Shown piece by piece: positions 1-13,611 of a stretch of DNA of 64,000 nt. A program made the translations under genes and the position numbers. Positions within the stretch are counted from its first letter, which is position 1. Each line of letters opens with the position of its first letter. Under the pieces are notes generated by a model. The model was not told the DNA's origin, did no database searches, and saw nothing but the letters and a program-made list of their open reading frames with translations. The DNA is from Plasmodium brasilianum (lineage: Eukaryota; Apicomplexa; Aconoidasida; Haemosporida; Plasmodiidae). The DNA lies in contig NC_090119.1 of the NCBI RefSeq assembly GCF_023973825.1, positions 707,025 through 771,024 of the forward strand, read 5' to 3'.

Positions 1-414
1 AAATTAGTTTCTCAGAGAATTCCATTAATAGGAACTCCATTTTATATAGCATCAAAATTGTGGAAGTACTTTTTTTTACTTTTATGCAGAAATCCTTTGC
101 AAGGTTTTAATTTGTATTTACATAATAAGGTTTAAGAAGGTACAAAAAAAAACATAAAAAATTCAAAGGTAAAAGTGGTTATTCGTTTGTAAAGTGGAGT
201 AACACCAGTTGTCTATGCACACAAATGTGTGTACGTATAAAATGGACTTAAGAGTAGATGCACATGTTTATATTATTCACCGTGTATAAACGAGTAGGTA
301 AGGAAGTGCACAAAAATATTATTAAAAAATATGTACAAACAAATTATTTATACTTATGATGAATACATTTATTTGTAAGTTGGAAAAAAACAAATTATAC
401 TATAATCTTTGTTG

Positions 415-433
415 TTTTTTTTTTTTTTTTTTT
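415..433. repeat. T19 homopolymer
   Basis: Nineteen consecutive T residues in intergenic DNA. Such tracts are common in Plasmodium spacers and their lengths are assembly-sensitive. Confidence 0.9.
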
Positions 434-3400
434 GTAAAAATTACTTTATATAAATGTAGGTAAATGTATTTTTAATATTAAACCGTTAAGTATATATTGA
501 AAAAAATAAAATAGTTGTAAAAAATAAATGTATATAAAGTGCTAAAATAGAATGAAAATGAAGTAAATAAACCTCTTAATTATTTTCATTTTAACTATTA
601 ATGTAACATATATAATTTGTGCGGATATGCTTCAATATCCTTCATAATGATAATAACATTGTTGAAAAGATTTAATAGTTCAATAATAAAGATGAATGTA
701 ATAATATTACTTAATGAATCAATAGAAAAATTATAATTTCACTGAAAATATATATAATCCGCAATAATATATTATTAAATAGGAAATTATTAATTTATGT
801 AATTTTATTCATCATATATTTTTCATGATGGATAGTACTAATTATTAAGATAAGTTATGTTTTTTTATATAAACAAAAATTTGGAAATTTTGACAAGGCA
901 CGGAACATAAAAATATAAAAATTACTTAAGACATTAGAATCATATATCTTTTTAAATATATTTATATATATATATATCTATATATGTATATAAAAATATT
1001 ACATAAAAAAATAATTTTCTTATTTTTGTAAAACATTGTAGGGTAATATGTATGATATATAATACTAAAAATTTAAAGATTTTATATATTTTTATTTAGT
1101 TAATTATTCCTTTCAAAGGTAATTTGCTTACACAAATTAGTATCAATTTATTATTATATATATAATGTAATATATGTTATATATTATATTTTTGTAAATA
1201 TCTACATTTAATATATACAACAGACAATATGCAATATAAAATATTCTGCTTTTATAAATATATTTAATTAAATATTTAATGTATTTTATTTAAGTTACAT
1301 AAAAGTTATAATTTAATATATGCTGTTGAGTAGTATTTCTTGGAGAATCCATAGAAAATTATATATATTTTTATCTCCAAAATAAGGATGTCAAAAATAT
1401 AAATAATGGAATAATTATATTTCTGTGTTTATTGTATGTTATTTTGTGTATGATGTTTTCGCATTAAAAAAGATATTATTTCTTATTGTAAATTATTTTA
1501 TTTAAAATAATATTTTTTTCATAAGTTTTTCAAATTATCATGGCTCCTAAAAACGTTTTTTTACTGTATTCACTTTTATATTTTCATTATATTTTTATTA
1601 TTTTTATATCTATAGAACTTAATAATTTATATTTAAACAAAAAGAATAATTAATATAATTTAATTCTTAAAGTTAATAAATTTTATTTTAGTTATAATAA
1701 ATAAAGTGTTCTATTTTATATAACGTAAAAATTATAGTGTTCCATTAATAATAATGTGACGAATATATATAGATGTGTTAAATTGGGAGTATTTTTTAGA
1801 ACGTAAAAAATTTGTAAGAGAATTAAATCAAAAATTCATTTTAAAAATTCTTCTTGTGTAAAAGCTCTACGCGTTGTAGTTATAAGGTACATAGTGGAAT
1901 ATTTATTATTAAAAAAATCGTTGTCTTTTATTTTTATTTTTTTTTATCATATGAGAACTAGTATATGCTATGGAAAATGTATGCTTTTTAATTATAACTT
2001 AATTTTTAAAAGGTATAACTTATACCAATAACTAAGCTTATTATTAGTAAGCCCAATAAAAATTTAATTATATACGTAATATACACTTATATACCTATTG
2101 TCAGCGAATATATTTTTCTATTTTAATTGTAAAGTAAAATATTTATAAACAAAAAAAAAAATTTTATTTTATTTTTTGAAAAATATGGGCAACACTAGTT
2201 TAAAATTGATGTCAGATCATTAAAATATATATATATATTTATTCTTTGAGCATTTATTAATAAAATGAGTTTTATCGTAAATTGTATTATACGTTGTTGA
2301 TCATTTTATAAATAAGTTTACTAGAAATATTTAAAAATATTTTTTTAAAATTATCTCTTCATTTTTATACTTTATGTACTTTTTTTATGTCTATAGTTTA
2401 AAACTCTCTAAAAATAAAAATAACAAAGACAATAACTGCATCCTTTTGTTACTATCTTATCAATATAAAATTTTTTTTTTAATTATTTGGAGTATTGCAA
2501 AATTAATTAATTTTAACCTGTATAGATAAAATAAATATTTTATTTTAACTAAAACTATACTATTTGTCATTTTTATTTGGTTCTATCTAAATTTAAGTAA
2601 TGCGGTATAATGATATTATATTAAAAAATGTGCTATATTCTTTTTTCTGCTTTATATTATATATATATATTGGATATGTTTCTTTATGAGTAATAAAAAT
2701 TATGACATTATAAATAATAAAAATATTTTCTTGTTGTTGTAGTGTATCATGATAAATCTTAATATAATTTTTACAGTGAAGATGAAACAATAGATTTAAG
2801 AACTCATATATTATTTTTAATAAATGAGGAACGAACAAATAATAGAGGATTAAATAGATGTTATTTGAAAAAGGATATAATTGTATAGAAAAAGAAGTTG
2901 TTAATATTGAAATATATTATTATGGAAATGTATAGTATAAGGATAAATAAAATTCAAACGATAAATCCAAGAAATTATTTAATAAATGCACATAAGTTAT
3001 ATGTATGCTATTTAAAATGATAGATATATTTTTTTGAAAATCTACTTTTTAGGTGGTTTATTCTTATAAATAAACACAGAAAATGTACGTATGATACCCA
3101 GAAAAAACATTTAAATATTTCAACATTTATTAGTAGAACTTATCATTAACTTTGCAAAAATGCTTTCGTTAATAAAATTTGTATTACTGTTATAATTTAT
3201 TATTTCATTAGGAAATTATTTATATATAGAAAAGTCAAAAGTAATAAGAAGATTTAGTTCCCATGAGGTACAAACATATAGTTATTTACTTTATTATGTA
3301 TCTTAACGGTTATTTATGTATTTTTAAATTTCTTAAAATAAGCCGTAAAAATATGTGAAAATGAAATTTAAGCCTGGTTTTAATTAATATATTTATTTCA

Positions 3401-5240
3401 GAAGTAATTTCTTTAATGTATCTGAAAAAGTTTTTATTTATGATTAAAATAATTTAATTGTTGTTTACTTATATATTTTCTCTCATTGAACCCTGATAAT
3501 GTACACATACATAATGATACACAAATTTATAGAAATATATAGTTAATTATTTTAATAGCTTACATGTTGTTGTATCTGTATTCTTATTATATTTTATTTT
3601 TTTGATGTAAATTTCTTCTCTTATATAGGAACTATATATATGTCGCAACATAAAAAAGTTTAATAGTTATTGCTTAATATTACCAATAAAAATATGTGAT
3701 TTATATTCAAAAAATTATGTGTCAATATTTCAGCTGAATTTGAGTAATATGAAATATCTTATCGATTAGTTTGATATATAATATCATAATTAATATAAGT
3801 TCAACCAGAGTAATAATTTATTTTTAACTATTTTCCTTTTTTTTTATTTATGGTTTTTAGTGACTATATGAATTGTTTTTATAAAAAATTTGTTATATAT
3901 CAGATTTAAATTTAATGTATATTGTTTTGTTGTTCGTTCAACGAAAGAAAATTCATTATTCGTTTTGCATTGACATGTTTTTTTTTATTTATAAGTAAAC
4001 ATAACAAATTTTACATATAATTATTATGAGAAATATATGTTTCATAACAGGACGTATTATAATTAAAAATTGTTTTTTTTTTTTAGTTCTAATATGAAAT
4101 CATCAATAAATAGTATCATAGTTTTCCTTTGAAGAATAAATTATTAGTAGATTATTAATAATTTTAGAATTACTGAAGTTTTATAATTAAATGGGTTCTT
4201 AAAGTTTAATTATCATTTTACTTTTTACTTATATAACCGTTGATATCAATAATGGTTTATAAAAATAAAAATGTGTGATAAAATATATAGTTATAAACAA
4301 ATTATATTCATTATTACTTTTGATATAATTAAGAAACTACAGTGTTCTACCATAATTACTTTTATCTTAATACAATTTATACAATAATTACTGCATATTA
4401 ATAAATATGTTATTATCTTATCGTGTAATTTATAAATAAATAAATATATATATAATTAAAAAAAATATTAAATTAAATATTTAAATTTCTCAATGTTTCA
4501 TTTAAAAATAATACCTTAAATTATATATAATTAAATATTTTGACCATCAAAAATTATATTACAAAAATATAAAATCAGTGTCTACTTGTCCTTCAAATAT
4601 ATACATATATAGTAGATTATAGTTTCCGTCATAAAATTCATTTATATATATATTATCTACGATAAAAGAATATATATTAATGTAATACATAATTCTAATA
4701 CTACAATTTATACCGAAAAAAGATTTATGGAAAATATTTTTTTCTTTTATTATTTGTACTATTATACTATTATAATTATTAATATTTTTTTAGGAATAAG
4801 TTTTTCAAAAATAGAATGTTTATAAAATTAAAACTATTATTACGAAAACATAGATGAAAAGAGTATTATATAGAATAATGTGTTATCTATATTCTCTATA
4901 TTCTATATTCTACAAATAATAAATATCTGGATATATTAAGTAGTCAAATATATTTTATTTTATTTTATTTTAAAATGAATTAATAAAAACAAAATTTAAT
5001 TACTTTATTATATTAAATATTTAATTTATATATTTTGAATATTTATTGAATATTTTTATTTATATTATATTAACTAATCTTATTTTTTTTAAAATAATAT
5101 TTAAATAAAAAATTTTTAGTTTAAAATTAGAGTTATTTTTTTTTATCACTGTTTTAAAAAAATTAATAATATTTATTTTTTACTGTTTTTATGAAAAAAT
5201 AAAAGATAAGATAAGGAGTTAAATAAATTATAGTAGAATC

Positions 5241-5256
5241 CGTCATTAGGAGAATA
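5241..5256 (+). promoter_or_regulatory. Conserved 5' element about 80 nt before the start codon
   Basis: The core CATTAGGAGAATATTA recurs as variants of TTATTAGAAG or CATTAGGAG about 65-85 nt before the ATG of other two-exon genes in this window (9741, 18231, 22084, 40741). It may be a transcription-start or 5' UTR element, or simply conserved through recent duplication. The function is inferred. Confidence 0.4.
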
Positions 5257-5326
5257 TTAAATTATTGTCAATTATATCCTTTTTCAGCATATTAACCTAT
5301 TAAATATATATATATATATATATATT

Positions 5327-6314
5327 ATGGAATATAAAATTAAGTCTCCGTTATTTAATAAAATTGCTATATTTGTCTTTTTATGTTGGATATATCATTT
5401 TTACCATGATGTCGTATGATAATATTTTTTAAGGATATTTTTACCATTTATATTTATTGTGTTTAATTGTTAGTAGTACTTTTCTTACTATAGAATTATT
5501 CTTTTGATTAAATATTAATTTTTTTTCACTTTTTTAGAGTACTCATAGCAAATTTTTAAATGAAAGATGTAATAATTGCGGAAAAATATATGAAAGAACA
5601 TATCGATTACTGGGAAAATGCAGAAAGGATAGTTATTCAAATATTTTAGGTTTAAAAGAAGAAATACCTAATAGTGTTAAACATGAGAAAAAAGATATAA
5701 CTTATATTATGAAGAAACCCTCAAAAAAAAAGGAGCAATCTCTTAGAAATCCATCAAAGTTTTCAGGATGCCATAAATCAGCCATGAAAAAAAAAGCTAG
5801 TATATTTGAAACAAAAAAATATTCTTATTTAGAAAAAAAAATATTCAAAGAACTTGATTATGAGAATTTTCTTATAAATAACGAGATAATTAGCGATAAG
5901 TTGTACAAAAAAATAATATGCAAAAAATACAGATTACGACTCGCTTTACCTTTACTATTTTTCTTGTTGTTGTCATTATCACTTATATTGGATTTTACTG
6001 AGGGTTGTGGACTTATATATGGTTTATTTAAAATAATAATAATTGTCAACCCAACTATGAATAGTACTGTTAAATCATATGTTGTTTTAGAATCTTTGGC
6101 TAATTCGTTGAAGGATTCACCATTAGAATGGCTTTTTAAATCTGTGATACCACAAGCAAATCGTAAGAATTATGTCTATCGTATAACAGGTTTTTTTGGA
6201 TTTCTAATATATATTGTACCTTTCTTTATATTAGGTATCATACTTATATCAGGGCTTTTATATTATCATAAAAAAGTTAAAAAGTACCAAAAAATTAAGT
6301 TCAGAAAAAGATAA
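5327..6314 (+). CDS. fam-l/fam-m-type exported two-TM protein (SHLEKKIFKEL subtype, probably fam-l)
   Basis: Two exons, 5327-5413 and 5538-6314, joined at a GTATGA donor and a TTTTTAG acceptor in phase 0, giving 287 residues. Exon 1 encodes 29 residues with a hydrophobic signal-peptide core. RLLGK at residues 52-56 occupies the export-motif position but has K where PEXEL normally has E, Q or D. A lysine-rich polar stretch leads to YSYLEKKIFKELDY, then membrane segments near 164-182 and 250-272, and a basic tail ending KIKFRKR. The loop between the membrane segments is the part most unlike its paralogues at 40814 and 56087. The family is exported to the host red cell, with unknown function. 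It is followed 3.5 kb later by an HFEKKW-type gene on the same strand, a doublet typical of fam-l/fam-m. The family call is firm; the l-versus-m label is not. Confidence 0.88.
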
Positions 6315-7161
6315 AAATTATAAGAAATATTTTTCTTTATAATTAAATCAACAATATGAATTATTGTCTAAGACATCCTTAATGATATGACTAATAATTA
6401 TATCCATAATTGCTAAAAAATTCATAAATGTACGTATACGTACCTGGCTTCATTAAGACGCACAGAATAAAACAATTTTTTACGCCTTTTATTGTGAATT
6501 TGAACATTTTATTTTTTTTAAATTTGTAGTTTAAAATATCTTTTCAGATTAATTAAATTTTTTGGATTAATATATGTATTTGTGTATATCAATAGATTCC
6601 TGTGAAAAATATTTACTTATGCGTTATAATTAATATATGATAAAATAATTAATATACACTTATTGATGTTTTGTGTTAATTTATATTTTAAGTATAACCA
6701 ATAGATGGTGATATTTTTTTGTTTTTTTCTATGCTAAATATATTTATCTGTTCATGTATTTAGAAAAATATTTAATTAGCTTTAAATTAAATAAATTATA
6801 TCTTATTTTGTGTGCAATAGCACAAAATGAATGTATATAAATGTATATATATATACATAAATGAAAACGTAGTATATAATATATTAAATGAGTTTTATGA
6901 GAAACATAATATGGAAAAATTTCAAAGTAAATCCCCTTTTATTAAACATCAGTTTTTTGACACAATATAAAATGTAACATATAAATATGCAATAATATAA
7001 TAACTTTATTAAATATCGATTATACATAATTGCTTAATAACTTAGGATTTCTTAATATTAACAATTAAATGATGCAATAAAGACGTTTTATTTCTTTATT
7101 ATTGCGTATAATTGTAAAAAATTAATTAAATATATATTATATTGAAAACTTATAAATATAC

Positions 7162-7191
7162 TATATATATATATATATAGATAGATAGATA
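7162..7191. repeat. (TA)n/(GATA)n microsatellite
   Basis: About nine TA units run into a short series of TAGA/GATA units. It is intergenic and likely to vary in length. Confidence 0.85.
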
Positions 7192-8559
7192 TATTTTGGC
7201 ATTATTAAAAGATTAAAATAATAAATTAAATATAATTAAACATTAATATATATTATGTAGATATACTTTTTTTTTCTTTCTATAATAGTGTAATTATGAT
7301 TGTCTTTATCTATGTAAAAGGATAAATTATCTCTACGGGTAATGAAAAAATATATAATTTTTCTACATTAATATAATAATGTGTAGTTATTGTTTTATGT
7401 ATATTTTCTAATTTTTTATTTTTATAAATATATTATATAAATAGTTAATTTTCTTCTAATGACGTATAAAAATTTATGTATTTTATGTTTAAAATTACTA
7501 ATTAATTTATATTTATGGCGCTTCACTTTTTAGCAAAAAAAAAATTACATGTTTTAAAAAATTTATAAGCCGGTTGCTTTGTTTGTTTTTGCTATATAGG
7601 TTTTAATTAGTTGTTTAAAAATTAATACTATATTTTCTTGTAAATGTATTAATTAAATTAATGTGATAATTTAATACTAAGAATATGGAAGAAATCATAA
7701 GAGATAACAAGTTAAAAAATATATTAGATTTGCCTCTGTATATGTAAAAATATTTTAATTACATTTTAGACAATAATTATGAACAAAAACAAAATTGATT
7801 TCTATAAAATCTTATAGATACGATTATCTTATTAGCTAAAAATACAATATATTAGTGTAAATAATAAAATTAGAATAAACTCTTGAAAAAATAATATTGT
7901 ATCTACAGGTGAATGAAATAATCATATGACATTAATACCACATATATATAAGAGAACGATTCACTTATGTTTTACGTGTTAAAGGAGAAAAATAAATATT
8001 TTATAAGGAAATTAATTTAATTGTATATTATTTCTTAATTTAGAAAAAATATAAATAATTTAGAAAAATATATATTATTTTAAATAAAATGGTTCAAAAA
8101 ATCTATTGAAATCATGCATGTTACAAAAAGAGGAAAATCCTATTTATAATTAATTGTTCAGTAAAATTACTTCATTCAATGAGCTTATTTTTATAATGTA
8201 TCTGTGGGTTATTATATGTTTTAAATGTTAGGTGGCTTATATTGTATATTTAAATATTAGCTGTGAGTAAACTGTTAATCTATTAATTCATTGTAACAAT
8301 TAAAGGATGATAAGTAGGAGTCTTTTAAAATGTCAGAATAAATGCACAAATATTGAATAACTATAAAAATTCGATGATATTAAATTTTGTATTATTTCAA
8401 CTTTTTTTTAATTTTTTAATTATTACCTTGGAGAAATGATAAATTTTAAATAGAAAAATAATATAATGTTATATTTTAGAGAATAATAATACTTTTTTGT
8501 ATGTATAATTTTTTTATAATTACGATTACTAGGGTTATTATACCCAAGGAACATAATTA

Positions 8560-8630
8560 TTGGGATATAATATATTTTTTTTGTTAAAAAAATTTTTAAT
8601 AAAATATTATATTTTATATATTTATATAGG
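8560..8630 (+). promoter_or_regulatory. Shared upstream block, copy 1 (1.2 kb before the gene at 9814)
   Basis: A TTGGGATA-like start is followed by a TTTTTAATAAAATATTAT core and a TATATTTATATAGG end. The same order appears at 36168-36241 and 54833-54905, each about 1.2 kb before the ATG of a two-exon gene. This marks a duplicated 5' flank. A regulatory role is inference. Confidence 0.55.
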
Positions 8631-9813
8631 CTTATTGCGACATACTTTTAAAATATGTTTCTGCTATCTTACATTTTTAAGCTAATAAAAAAAATAATAC
8701 ATTCTTTATAAAAATAACAAGAAAATTACCAAATCATACGCTTAGGTAAATTATATTGTTATTCTTTCTTATTTGTTATATACATATTATACGCTATATA
8801 TAATATTCTTATTTATAATTTTATTTCATTTGAATTATTCTTAAATTCATGTAAATGAATGTAATATTTATGTGACATTCTTAAGCTAATTCTCTTTTTT
8901 TCTCTTTCTTACTATATTAATAACCTATATATATACATTATTAATTAAAAAAATTATAAAACAAATTATGCGGATAATTATGTACATTTTTCTTTTAGAA
9001 ATAATGGCATAAATTAAACTTAAATAAAAATAACAATTTCCAAAAATTATTGTTAAAAAAAAAAGATTCGTTCATTGTTTTCTCATAAATAATGTTCTTT
9101 TTCTTAGGTTATTTAGTATATTATTATTAATATTTTTAAAAAAAAATGTGATCTATAAAATATTCTCTGTGTATTAGGAGTAACTAAAGAATGTACTATA
9201 ATTAACATAATATAAAATACTTTTTTTTTCATTCATTATTATTATTATTAGTTTGTTATTATAATAAGTATTTTTTAAAAATATTTAGTTCTTCTTAAAT
9301 ATGTTAATGAAATTATAAATATTAATGGAATAGCATCCTCATAATTAGTGATTATTGTTATAATATGTAGAAAAATGTATTATATATATGTTCTATACGT
9401 TCTATATTCTATATAAACGCAATATTTCTAAATATTAAAAAATGGCATATATATTTTTTTTTACTTTTTTCTGAATATAACATTAAACAAAAATATTTAA
9501 TTAGTAAACTATATTAAATAACTTGGTTATATATTTTGAATACATAATAATAAATTCAAATTATATTATTTTAATTATATTAGTTCTTTAAAAATATAAT
9601 TAAGATAAAAATTTTGTAATACATAATTAAATTTCTTTTCCTTTATAAAATTCGTATAATATATTATAGCTATATACATTTTAATAATAATTTAGAAAGA
9701 ACATATAAAATATTTTTTAGATGTATATATGGATTCGTTAGTTATTAGAAGAATATTATATTATTTTTAATTTGTTACTTATTGAATATATCATAATATT
9801 AACTCTCTATAAA

Positions 9814-10716
9814 ATGGAACGAATAATAAGGTTTCTATTTTTTATTAAAATTACTGCGTTTATTTATTTAACCTGGATGTGTCATGTTAACAATAATATG
9901 GTATGCTAATTATATTTAAGTTCCTAAGAATTATAAAAAAAATTTTTATTTTTATTTATGTTAATATTTTTTTTAAAGTTAGAATATACATTTTATTGAA
10001 AATATAATATATACTATTTTTCTTTTTATTAGAGGATATATAACAATTCTCAGAATGAGTACTCTAATCAAAGTAAAAAATTGTCTTCAAGAAATTATCG
10101 ATTATTAGCAAAATACAAACAGGATAGTGATTCACATATTGTGTGTTTAAAAGAAGGAATACCAAAAAATAAGAAATACGAAGAAAAATATATACCTTAT
10201 AATGTGAGAAGTACCAAAGCAAAAAAGAAACAATCTAATAAATGTTCATTAAGTACAGCACAATATTATGTAGAAGTTATGGATAATAATAATGGAATTT
10301 TTGATGGAAAACATTTCCATTTTGAAAGAAAATGGATCCGAAAAAAAGATTATGATTATATTATAGAGAAAAATAAAAGAATATATGATATAGCTTTAAA
10401 AAAAATTAAATTTAGAAGTTATGGATTTGGCGTTACTTTATTTTTAATTTTTTTGTTGCTAGGAATAGGATTACCAATATTAAAAGGACTAGAGTCAATG
10501 GAAAATATTCTAAAATATAAGCCATTTGAACGTTTTTATGCTTTATTAAATGAGAATAATCTTCTAGAAGGTGTTTTAACAGAAAAATACTTTTATGTGT
10601 TATTATTTGGAATGATTATCCTTATATTAGGTGTCATACTTATAATAGCTTTTAATAAGATATTAAGAAATAATGAAAAATACAATAAGATTAAGTTAAT
10701 GACTCAGTTAAATTAA
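9814..10716 (+). CDS. fam-l/fam-m-type exported two-TM protein (HFEKKW subtype, probably fam-m)
   Basis: Two exons, 9814-9900 and 10033-10716, with a GTATGC donor and a TTATTAG acceptor in phase 0, giving 256 residues. Exon 1 is 29 codons with a signal-peptide core followed by WMCHVNNNM. RLLAK is at residues 52-56, an R-x-L-x-K variant of the PEXEL site. The mature part carries the subtype signature NNGIFDGKHFHFERKW, then LKKIKFRSYGFG leading into a first membrane segment near 159-179. A second segment lies near 216-236, followed by a KILRNNEKYNKIKL tail. It is closest to the gene at 37354. It lies 3' of an SYLEKK-type gene on the same strand, as expected for a fam-l/fam-m doublet. Function is unknown; export and membrane insertion are predicted from layout only. 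Confidence 0.88.
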
Positions 10717-13611
10717 TAATAAATAATATGTATTTTTCTTTAAGGAAGTTATAAATATGAAGTAATACCTGTAGTATCGCTGAAGATATTCTCAAAAAAC
10801 CTATTTATATTTCATTGAATATTATAAATGAACCTATATAAGTTTTATATCTTTGTTGCAAAATAGTAATAATATATAATATTAATGTTCTTCAGAAGTT
10901 GATGTTTTAATTTTCTTATGTGTGTATTTTAATAGGAAGTTTTAATTTAATTAAATATTGTGGTTGGATATATATTTTTGTTTATATAAATAGATTTTTA
11001 TTATAATATATATTTTTTCATTAAAATGAATATACAATAATATAATATTATAGATTTATTGAACTTAAATAAAATATACTGGTAATAGATATTTGCTACG
11101 TCTTATTTTAAATTATTTTTTAGTATAAAATGGTATTTGTACAGGTTGTTAAAAAATATAATGTGAATTTTAAATAATAAATAATTGTGTTTTGTTCTTT
11201 ATTTTAACGATAAAAGGTAAATATATTACATTACATTGATATGTGAGTATATACTTTTTTTACTTGGGAAAAAACTTAATATTTAATTTATAGTATAACT
11301 TTTATGTGATATATATTATAAAAAGTATTAGTTGTAAAGATATTTTTAAGATACTTCAATATTTCTTTGAATCACTTAAATATGAAATTATAAGTATATA
11401 ATAAAATGTTATTGTTATTAATTATGGATTATTTATGATTACTCATCAGTGTGTGGACCTTATATTAGGACAATTAAGTGAAATCTATAACGAATTGTAA
11501 TATGAGCTTTACTAATTGAAGTGATAATAAAATTTAAAAAAAAATTTATTAAATACATAATGTATTGAAAATAAATAAAAAAATATAAGCTATTTTTATT
11601 TTTCATGTCTTTGGAATATTAGATTAATGAATTAAATTTAATCATATATTAAAACATAATATGAATAAACTTTTTTTTTTTTTTATAGATTTAAATTTCT
11701 AAAATACATTTAAAAATATAGAAATAATCATTATAAGCCATTAAAATGAATACATTTGGGGGGATATTACTTTATCATATGTAAATGTATATTTGTTGAA
11801 TTTTTTATAGTAGTACATAAATATATTAAATATTTAACATTATCTTTCATATATATGAGTATACAAATAATTTATATTGAGTATTAATAATGCTATATTA
11901 TATAAAGCGTTATTTTTTTAATTCAAAAAAAGCAAAAACTAGTTTTTTTATTTATAATGTATATACAGATTTTTAAGATTTAGAGTTATGCTTCAAATAT
12001 TAACAGTTAGTTTATTTCCGAGAAATAGTCTGCATTTATTAGTATAATTTCAATTTTAGGATCATTCTTATATAAACAATTATTAATTTCGTTAATTGCT
12101 ATGGTGCTTCAGTAAATATGAAAATAACGAGATTTATATTTTAATTATTTCCCTTGCTTGCATATTGATTTATTTCTAATTTATAAATATTACGTAAATA
12201 TCTATTATAAAGAAAATTGGAATCAAAAAAATACATGTATTTATATTAAAGAAATTAAAAATATTTAACAATAAATATTTTTTTTAAAAATAAGAAGAAA
12301 AAAAAAATCTTCAAGAATAAAAATAATTCCATGGAGTGCTCTAGAAAATAAATATATTAATATATTATCTTCATTATATTAAACACAACTTATATGTTAA
12401 TTTAATTTATTTTGTGATATTAATTATAAATTTGTATTTTGTATAAATTATTATGTGTTTAGCAATTTTATATGTAAAAATATTTATTTAATTCGTTAAA
12501 AATTTTGGTTGTTAGAACGATGAATAAGTGTAAAAAATAATAAACAAATGTTATTATGAATGTTAAAATATTTATATATAATGTAATTAAAAGAAAAATT
12601 AATTATGTTTATTCAAGTAACATAATTTAGTAATTCAGAAAAGTTATTTCAAATCTAACAAATTTTTTTTTATCTTTTTTTTTCCTTTTTTTTCTTTTTA
12701 GATATATTAATATTTTTCCAAGTATATGCTTATTTATATTTTGAGAAGAAAATATAAATATGTAATTTTTATACTCTTAAATAATTCATTAAATAACAAT
12801 AAATTTTATTCAGATTTATAATCAAAATATAATATTGCAAAATTCTTATACAAATATATAGTGCTAATTATTATAATGCTTCTAAAAATATACGTATATT
12901 AATAGATTTTTAGTAACTATAAACGTTGTTTTATTAATATATAATAATTTATATAAGGAGATATATTTTTTATAAATATATTTTAAGGTTTATATAATCT
13001 AACAAAATTTCATTTCAGAACTTTATATAACTTTTCTATAATTTTTTCTGTTATATTAATTTATATTATTTAAATGCAGAATGAATATTTGCATGACATG
13101 CTTAAATTTAGAATTATTTTATAAAAAAGTTAAAATTTTTGATAACTAACATTTGCATATATATTAATATATATTTTCTATATACTGCGCTTTCTTTAAA
13201 ATATATGCATTATTTTTTCAATGATTAAATAATTTTCTATCTGATTTTACCTTGTATAATTTTGTTCTGCAAATAATTTTTTTTTTTGTTTATATAATAA
13301 AAAAAAATTTACTGCAAATTTTTGTTTAAAAATTAAACCGAATAATTTAAGAATTTACGGTATAGTTGTATTTAAATTTTTTTAAAAATAGTCATTTTTT
13401 TTTTTTTTTTTCTATAATAGAATTCTATATAAAAATTATACTGGTTTTAAATTTATTTTACATATGTAAAATTTAATTCGAAATATATTTATATAACTTC
13501 AATTTACTACTTTAAAATAAAATAAATAAATCAAAAATAATAATATAAACTGTTTCCTTTATTATTTTAAAGATTTTGAATATAGTTAATATTTTCATTA
13601 TTTAATATATT
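10717..13611. other. Intergenic, no gene seen
   Basis: A/T-rich DNA with poly(A) and poly(T) tracts and only very short open frames. The first few hundred bases resemble the 3' flanks of the genes at 5327 and 56087. I see nothing else supportable. Confidence 0.6.

Larger units (their letters stand above)
1..5326. other. A/T-rich intergenic DNA, no supported gene
   Basis: This stretch holds long A and T runs and short ORFs only. The first 135 bases are open in frame +1 and end at a TAA; they could be the tail of a gene cut by the window edge, but I do not recognise the 44 residues. The last part, roughly 4.7-5.3 kb, resembles the 5' flanks of the other two-exon genes here and probably carries the promoter of the gene at 5327. 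A (TA)n run at 5304-5325 ends just before that start codon. Confidence 0.6.
6315..9813. other. Intergenic: conserved 3' flank, then 5' module of next gene
   Basis: No gene seen. The 3' flank (about 6480-6720) resembles that after the genes at 9814 and 56087, sharing a gaatttgaa...tttaaaatttg segment and a later aatagatttctatgaa segment. A tract at 8560-8630 and the sequence after it resemble the regions 1.2 kb upstream of the genes at 37354 and 56087. A (TA)9 run followed by (GATA) units lies at 7162-7191. Confidence 0.55.

Noticed and set aside
2593..2838. 81-codon minus-strand ORF
   Set aside because: A/T-driven Tyr/Ile/Asn composition with a TA tract inside; no splice partner and no family signature.
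7162..7191. Possible CRISPR or satellite array from GATA units
   Set aside because: Too short, no spacers, eukaryotic context; a simple microsatellite.
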